Assembly (NCBI GenBank): GCA_958510875.1
Contig: OY294068.1
Location: forward strand, 25,710,297-25,774,296
Source: Endomychus coccineus
Taxonomy: Eukaryota > Arthropoda > Insecta > Coleoptera > Endomychidae
DNA length: 64,000 nt
Direction: 5' to 3'
Position 1 is the first letter of the stretch. Every line of letters starts with the position of its first letter. The notes under the pieces were generated by a model. It was not told the DNA's origin and searched no databases. It saw only the letters and a program-made list of their open reading frames with translations. Shown here piece by piece: positions 46,600 to 55,500 of the stretch. Made by a program: the position numbers and the translations under genes.

Positions 46600-49500
46600 A
46601 TGGCAGAGTCTGAAGGCGAATATGTTGAAGCATTTTCCACTGCACCTGACGAAGCAGAATCCGTACCAGAATCTGAAGCGGAATCGGAACCATCTTTTAC
46701 CGATTTGGAACAGTCTTCAGCCTCGGAGACTATTGAGGAAGAAGATGAGGAAGATGAAGAGGAAGGTGAAGAGGAACCTGAAGACGGCGAAAAAGAAAAA
46801 CCACAAGTAAAAGTCAAAAAGGCTCATCCTTTGGATGGTTATCACATCAATTCAACTTTGCTTAACAATTAAGTACATCCCGTTTTTTCATAGATGTGAC
46901 CAATGAAGACTTGATTAAAGTGATAACGGAATATGAAGATGAAATTCGACATCTGAAAACTGAAAATACTATATTTGAACGTTTTCTTCTAAATAATGAA
47001 AAATATCTACTCGAAGGTAGAGTACAGTTCTGGATTCGTGTTAGAGAGCCTTTCGAAACGCCTATACGAGTCTTGCGAGTTGACCGACCAAGACTCATAT
47101 CGCTAATAGACAAGTAAAACGCTATCAATTGTTTAGAAGGTTGGACTTGGTCATATGAGATACCCGCACGTCGAGAGGCCACGGTTTTATTATCGTACCG
47201 TAATTTCCTAAACATATATTCGACGAAGACTGAATTCCCTATTTACTGTCATTCAACGCGTTCAGAGTAGGATCGCGACCCCACGTTCGAAAATATTTTG
47301 AAATATACTATTTTAAATTATTTATTACAACGCCAAAACGTAATATAAAATTAACCAACAATATGTTTGGCCTTAGTTTTCTTGGAAAATTAGAAACAAT
47401 AAGGGGGGAGGGCGTTTTGAACCAGCATCTGACCAATTTTTCCATTGCAACGGGTTGTAATTCAAAATTAACAATCTTAGGGATGGAACGAGCCCTACAA
47501 ACTGCCATGAAGATGCAGTCAAATCTAGCTGATGGATTGCTTAAGAAAGCTAACTTAGGAGATTCTTATTCTATAAGATCAACATCAATTACAAAGCTGG
47601 ATGTAGTATCAGTGATGGGGAGTGCAGTACCAGAAAGGGGGCAAAGGTGAGTAAATCAGGTAATGTGTGATTTAACTCATTTTCCAAAGCATTCAGCATT
47701 ACAATATTTGGCAAATTCATCTACCAAATAAAGATACGAGGTCTTTTTTGCGTAGAGGAGGGGAAATCTTGCATAGACGCCTCGGGTGCCCGTGCCACCG
47801 GATTCCTACCGAGTAAAACCCCTCCTCCGTGAGGTTAGTTCTCCATCCTAAGAGGAGCCCCACAGCACTGCGGTCATTATAGTCCTATTGTGCCCTCACT
47901 TGTTTCTACTCCCTCATCAGTCCAGTGTATTCTATGAATTTCAGTAGCCTGATATAGGGGATACTTCTGATTTCCTCGGGTGTAGTCTTATCGTCTTCGA
48001 GGTATGTCCGCCGACCTACCGTGTATGCCGTGCACTGACACAGCACATGCATAGGTGTCTCATCTTCCACGCCGCAACCCCTGCAAGTGGGCTGATCTAC
48101 CAGTCCCATCGTGTAGAGGTGTTTGTTGCATGGAGCGTGTCCGGTCAGGAATGCAACAAGATTCCGTATTTCTTGTCTGTGAACGTCAGCAGATTTTCCA
48201 TTCGTTGCCGCTGGAGATCTCCCATCAGTCGCTTGGAGTGCGACATACGGGGCAGTTCCCTCCAGTAGGCACGGTGCTCTATCTCGAGCCATTTTTGGAT
48301 TACAGATTTCGCTGTGGCATGAGAAATGCCACAGATTGGCTCTGGTCCAATCAGTGGTTTTTCCGCCCCCGCTTTAGCGAGTGCGACGGCAGTTTCAGTC
48401 CCTTCTCGTTTGGTTTCCTCAGACTCCCACATGAGGGTTACTCTTTTGGGGTTCATTACTAGTGCCGTTAGTCCTTCGACACAATCAAGTACACATTGTG
48501 AGGTGATTGTGTATGACTCCAGTGCCTTAAACACTGTCAGGTTGTTTACTATGATTGTGATTTGTCTATTCTCATAGACTCTCCCTCACAATTCGAGCAC
48601 ATGTTGTAATTGCAACTATTTTTGCTTGGAATTCTGTCGCAAAAGTCCCTAGGTTCAAAGAAATTTTTTACCCTTGGTCTGTTTTCTCGACTATTCCAGC
48701 ACCCATACTTTTTTCTGTCTTGGTGCCTTCGGTAAGCCATATGGAATCCCCTAGTATCATATGAGGACTGTTCCAGCGTTCTCCAGCCCATTCAAGGTTT
48801 GAATCATGAATGAGGTCTTTAAAATGATCCTTCCCTTATTTTCAATATTTACTGATTATAGTAAGACTTGTAAAGAAAAAGAATTCTTTTTACTCTTCAT
48901 AATAATAACAAAATGAGTACAGAGTATTCCAAATTTATTGCAACTTAATACAATCATTATCGACATATTCAATTATTAAACTATCACCATTCAAAATTGA
49001 ATCATTTTGTAATAGCACCTCTAAATGTTCTGACATAACTTGTGATACAATTTGTTTATCACTATTTCTGAAAAGTCTCAATTTACACTCATTACTTTTA
49101 TTATTATTATTTGGAAGCGAGCATTGTTGTGCTATAGAATCAATTGCTTTCCCTACAGACCACGTTTTAGAAACAAAAACGGCAGTTGTTTTCTCTGGCA
49201 TTTGTTTAGGGTGCGTTACCAAGAAATATAAACGATTTTCTACTGGAATTGATGTTGGTCCAGATGCTTTATTTTTCAATCTCATTAGCTGTACCTTACA
49301 GGCCATTTCACGGCTTTTCGATTTTTTCTTTGCTTTTTCTATGTTCACTTCAAGCTGTAAAATGACCATGAATCAATCTGTGCAAAATATAATTTTCTCA
49401 GACTAACCTGTTTATCAACACTAGCTTTAGCTTCATTGAACTCAGCCACTGGGATTGCATTTTGGGCTATTTCTGCTGCCAATTGTGCAGCTGTTTTTGC

Positions 49501-52500
49501 AGTGCATTCTCCTGTATGCCGATGTTGAATACAATAGTGTTTGTGGCAATCTTTGCATAATAAAGGAATTATGCTGGTGTCATTGCACGTTTCCAATGAG
49601 CATTTATATACTTTAGTGGGAGAATTAACGACATCTTCTTTGCATTCGTGAAATGCTACACAGGTTTCAGTATGAGCTTGAAAATGTTCAGAACAGAAAT
49701 TTTTACCACATTTGCAACGACATGGAAGAAAATCTAATCTTTTACAATCTGGTATAGCACAATGCTTTCCAAAGTCTGGAAATTCCATTTCTATAAATTC
49801 TCACTCAACGAACTTAAAGCTATGTCATTCCACTTCTGTTCTTGCTCCTTTAATGTTAGATGTATGTCACCAGAATCTGCCTCTGGATCAGAGAGTTCAT
49901 GTGCTGGAACATTTATATCATCTTCTGGCAGTGTATCAGATCTCCACTGGTCATCAATTAAATCTACAAAATGCCCTTCCACTGCTACGGATCCGTCCAT
50001 CTAAAATTGAATGTGCTAGTTATCATCGACATAAACATTCATTAATATTGGTATCATATTTCTGCAATAGATAAGGTGATATACTGAACTGTTATATTAC
50101 CTACAATGATTGTTGGAAGATTTCGTTAGCTGATTTGGAACTTCAAAATTCTTAGGAATCCGGGTAGATTACAAGCAAAAAACACAAAATAGGTTATTCG
50201 TTATTTCATAAAATATCTGTATTCTGCAGGTACAGGTTCTGTGTAAAATATTCTATCATTATTTCTGTCCTAAGCTCATAGAGCAAATTTCTGTACATAG
50301 AACTGCTAAGTACTACAGACCAAGAAGACTCTTGTCTACTTGTAACTTAACTTGCAACAACTTTATCCTATGGGATAAAGTTTATTTCAAGGTAATAGAG
50401 CAATTTGATTTCAAAACTACTGATCCGAAACTAATTATGTGCTATTATTATCAAGTCATGTCGTAGAGATGTCTGAAAGCCGACGACCGTCACATTCATA
50501 TGAGACTGGTTCCTATACCGTATATTTCGCCAGTAGCAGGAATTAAAACCGGTTCAAATAGAGAATTATCTTGAATTCAAATGACTCAGAACCCGTTTTC
50601 TTGATGCATCCCACCATGAATTAGTATTGCATTACTAATAGATGTATGCTCAATGAATTTTTAAATGAACCATTTCACTGCTGGATTTGAGCGCTCTAGG
50701 AAATCTAGAAAGCGAGTGAAACGATAAATGGGAACCGTATAAGAGCAAAGAGTTCTATATATAGAGTAGACTATTAAGCCTTTCACTGGTATTCTTATAC
50801 TCTTTGTGATAGAAGGGGAGACCGTGCGAGTGAGAGCGCACTAACATGTGCGAAAAGGACAGAATGTCCGACTACTTACCAGCGCTTTCTTATGCTTAAC
50901 ACACTACTTGTCTACTCTGTATATATAACTTTTTGTATAAGAGTTTCTATCTAAACTATCTAAATAAGTAAGGATTAAGGAACCAGCTTTATCAGTGAAT
51001 AATATGCTATGCCTAGAAGTTGGTTTAAAATGCGTATAATTCAGACATTATTTGCTACGCATTTTCTTCGTATTCCAAGAAATCAATTAATTATATGTGC
51101 CTAATGTCAGTATCTTTAGCTTTACTGCATTTTTAAATCCTCATCCAAATCATATAGACGCATTGACTAATTGACTATAAACTAAAGGGAGTGTCTAACG
51201 CCACACAGCGTGAACGTAAAAAAAAACATCAAAGATCAATTTTCGGAAATCTTGCCATGTTTTCGTTCCATTCATTGTTATTAAGTCAAGTTCACAAACT
51301 CACACTCATAAACAGATGCCAGTTAACAAAACTCCGTCTCACTTATTCAATATGTTAGGTTAGGCTACGTTAGGTTAGGCAAGATTTCCGGAAAATTGAT
51401 TTTTGATGTTTTTTTTACGTTCACGCTGTGTGGCGTTAGACAATGCCTAACCTAAAATGGAAGCATTTGATTACATGAAAGTGCCAGTCGTTACTCGTCA
51501 AATTCTGAGCGAAGTATGAATATACATGTGGTTAAAACTGGAGGCAAACAGTGTCTCCAGCTCTCTCTTCTCTTTCCCGCACCATCACGATGTTGGCCGC
51601 AAACAAGACGATCATTGTAACAATCTGGAGATGTTCCACTATAACCCACAATTTGGTTTTGATTTTACGTTTTTCAGAATTAATCTTACCCAAAAATCCG
51701 ATCTAGCAATGAAAGACATTGAAGAGGTGAAAAATTCCTTGAATAAATTCTTGAAGAAGTCACATCGAACCAAATGTAATATGAGAGCAGCATTAGAAGA
51801 AATTGGGATCCGCGAAAATGAAACGCATGAAGCAACCGCTATTTTTGAACTGGTAGTGATTACAGAAGGTGTTGATCCCTTGACCCAAAGAATTCCATCT
51901 GAAAAATTCGTACGGTAAGCAATTTGAACAACACTTAAATCAAAATAAAAGCAATGATTCCAACATATTACCTTACATTGATCAGAACACGAAAGAAAAA
52001 CATATTGCGGTTGACCTCGATCTTTCATCCAAGAAATGTTCTACTGGTTTAGTCAATGTGCATCAATGTATTTCTTAGCATAAATGTTTGAATTTGATAC
52101 TTTTTGTTTTGGCCTTTCCAGATACATGCAGGAATGGTTAAAGAGCTCTCAGACGACTCTGCAGAAAATAAGATTGAGGTACAGTACCCTGACAACTCAA
52201 ATAAGGAAAGTAGCAAACATGTTGGCAGAGAAGAAAGAATTAGGCGAGTGTTTACATGCTGTAGATTTTGAAAAGTTGCAAATCGAGAACACACACTTTA
52301 CTGAAGAGATAGATCATAAAACTAGTCAACTGTTGGATTTGAAAAAAATGAATGGTAAATCTTGAATCATTTTCTGAAAGATCGAAAATTGCAATTGTTA
52401 TTATCAAAATAACTATTTGCCTTGTAGGAAGAGCGAACCTCATTTTAAACAACCATAAAAAATTATTACAAAAACAACTAATAGACCTGAAAGCCTTACA

Positions 52501-55500
52501 ACAGTCGATTGATGATAACAAATCAAAAACAGAAGAGCTCTATGTGGAAAACGATAAGGCTGCTGCAGAACTGGATAAAACAAAAGCTTTCTATGAGAAC
52601 ATCAAAGATATGACAGAAACATATCGGGTAAAACCACGGTCCTACATACAGGTCTGGGAACTCGTATGTTTGTCATGAGTCACTTACATGTCGCCAAACT
52701 CGTAGTCCCCCGCTCAGCCACCAGCTAGCGCTTGGATCGAAGTATGGCAACAATCACATTATTAAGTAAAATAATTTTTCTCTATTCTGATTTGAGAGAG
52801 GAATATAACTGTTACTCTTGTCAAAATATATTACTCACCTTAAAAATGACTTCCCCTTTTTCGTTATACATGCTCGCACACATAAAAGACCACGTTGAAA
52901 CGATTTCTATTCGGAATCGCAAGCATCCACTTTTTTCGCATTTCCGCATCTTTCGGCACTTTAAAAACAGAAGTTTCTTGCTTTACACGTTTGTACTCCG
53001 TTTTGCATTTCGGCACAATGCACGATTTCGTAATTTTTTTCTAAAAACGCCGGTGTTTACAAGTCAACAATGACAGTTGCCAGATAACACAATCGTATAC
53101 GTGCCAGAGATCATTGTTCGACTGATGCGCCACCTATGCAACAGATGACGCTTAGCGGACTCACTTCTCACATAGGAAACAGCCTCGAGTTCCCAGACCT
53201 GTATATACGACTGTGGGTAAAACACAGCATAGTAGAATAAGCGTAAACGCAGTTTTGTATGTAACAATATAAATAAGCATGGATCATATAAACCTTCTAA
53301 GCACCACATCCAATCTTACGTATTTCTTCAGCCAGGTTGCTATCTTCAGTAGAACAATACAACAGGGTCCTGACAAACGCACCGCTATATTCATACGTTA
53401 CGGATGACGGGATTTTACGCATCTGTGGTTTCTACCGCTGCTTTTTTATTGACCACATCCTCCGTAACCGTATTGACTTATAATTATGATTCATTTGTTC
53501 GAAATGGAATATCAAAAAGGAACCGTAAAATAAATTAATTTTGAATAATATTTATTTTGGATGGGTATATTTCAAAGGAATATTCCATGAACCTGACCGA
53601 AACGGCCCTTGTGCTACACTATTTTTATAGTAATTTCAGATTACGTTGTACTAGGCTTTAACAGCGAACACACATTTTCCTCACTTTGGTCACTAAAATC
53701 ATTTAAATTTGATTAATTTATGATTCGCTGCATTGCATATGTACATTTTGCTTGTTATTGAATGAAACTAACCAACTATAAACCCAAGGATACGTGAATT
53801 TAGTAATTTAGATAGAAATATCAGGCAAAGGAACATTCTCTGAAATGTAGAAAAGTGGAAAACGTCGGGGATTCACAATTGAGTTTTATAAATGGTCATA
53901 ATCTAAACATTGTAGGTACCTGATGTGATGGAATATGTGAGGAATAAAGGAAAATTATATGACCTGAAGAAAAATCTCAAAATTTGGTCACGAAGAAATA
54001 ACTTACAAAACGTAAGTCAACTGATTTATTAACATCTACATCTTGTGAAATTGCCAAGACGGAATTTTCAAACTCAATCTTAGTGTATGAGGTCTTAATT
54101 TCCCATCTAGTGGTAAATTAAGATCATAATCTCCAACGCTTCAGGAGTTCTAGGGCTTGCGAAAGTTGTTTTCGAATTTTCTTGACATATCACAAAATTC
54201 ATGACTGTCAAACATAGCTTTGAAGAACATTGTTAGGTACTTGAACATCCCCAAACGTTTCACCAAATTTGGGCTATTTTTAAATGCTTTCCCCTCAATA
54301 ATGAATACAACAACAAAAAATCCATCTTTTTTCTTCCTGATACTCGAAAACGATTTCGAAATATTAATTTTCAAATAGGAAAGGTGCATGGTGCAAACTC
54401 AAAAATTTCAAAAACGTCTGAATATTTCGAAAACGGCCGGACTAGAAATGCAATGAAAATATAACTTTCCGTTTGAAATAACGCAGTAGTAGAGGTGTAA
54501 CCGGAAGTGCAACTTTAAACATATTACTTCAAGCAGAATGTAGTACATTTATGACCATGTTTAAAAATTCTCGGCAAATAGGTCACATTAACACTCTGTT
54601 TCAAATTTTCGTCTTTACGTACGTTTACAATTTCGTTTAATCGTGTTTCTGTTCGTTTCGGCGACGTGAGCATTTTAATTGAAATTGGTGCGATTTGAAC
54701 GCTTTGTGTAATGCAATTAGTTTTAAGTAATCAAGTTTCAGACATAATAAGTCTTCTGATGATGGTCGTGAGACCGAAACGTACGTAAAGACGAAAATTT
54801 AATGTTAATGTGACCTATTTCCCGAGAATTTTTATATATAGTTCATACTGGGTCAAGAATCTTTATTATTATGACCCTGTACAAATTTTCAGATTGCTGT
54901 CATCATTAGTACTCAAAATACTTTTCATTTGCGCTGGATTAAATGATTAAATAACAAAATAGAGTCAACGTTATTGATTAACAAATTTTCAATTAACCAA
55001 TCTAAGTAACTAACCAGAGTGATGTTACAAACGTTTTCAAAGTGATTGAGGAATTTCCTGGAGATGTTAAAAATATTATACGATGTTAAGAAGAATGTGA
55101 ATGCCTCAACGGCTTGATAGATCACACGATAGTCAAAAAGCGAAACTCCCAATAGGATCCGAAATTTGCGTATTTATCGACGTTTATATTTCAGGTTGCT
55201 TTCAATTCTTCTGTACTGGAGATGAAGAATATTACTGGTAGTAAAAAGGTTCTTGATTCCTGGTTCGTGTAAGTATTTATTATATATACTTCAATACTAG
55301 CAGTATACCAAAAACAAAACGTGATATGCTGAAAATTAATAGAATTAGATGTACTAGATCTGAGGTCAAGTGCCATTCCTTACCAATTTTGAAAGACCAA
55401 GGGACCACAATACGAGGACATGGTGAAAAGTCCATGAAAAATAAAACAGATGTGACATTTGCGATGTACCATCTTTAACTAGAACGCATTGAAATTCTTA

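Noticed and set aside
46581..46817. Ser-rich minus-strand ORF over the start of the CCDC96-like gene
   Set aside because: Mirror image of the acidic Glu/Asp/Ser codons of CCDC96 exon 1; no family match and no supporting signals.
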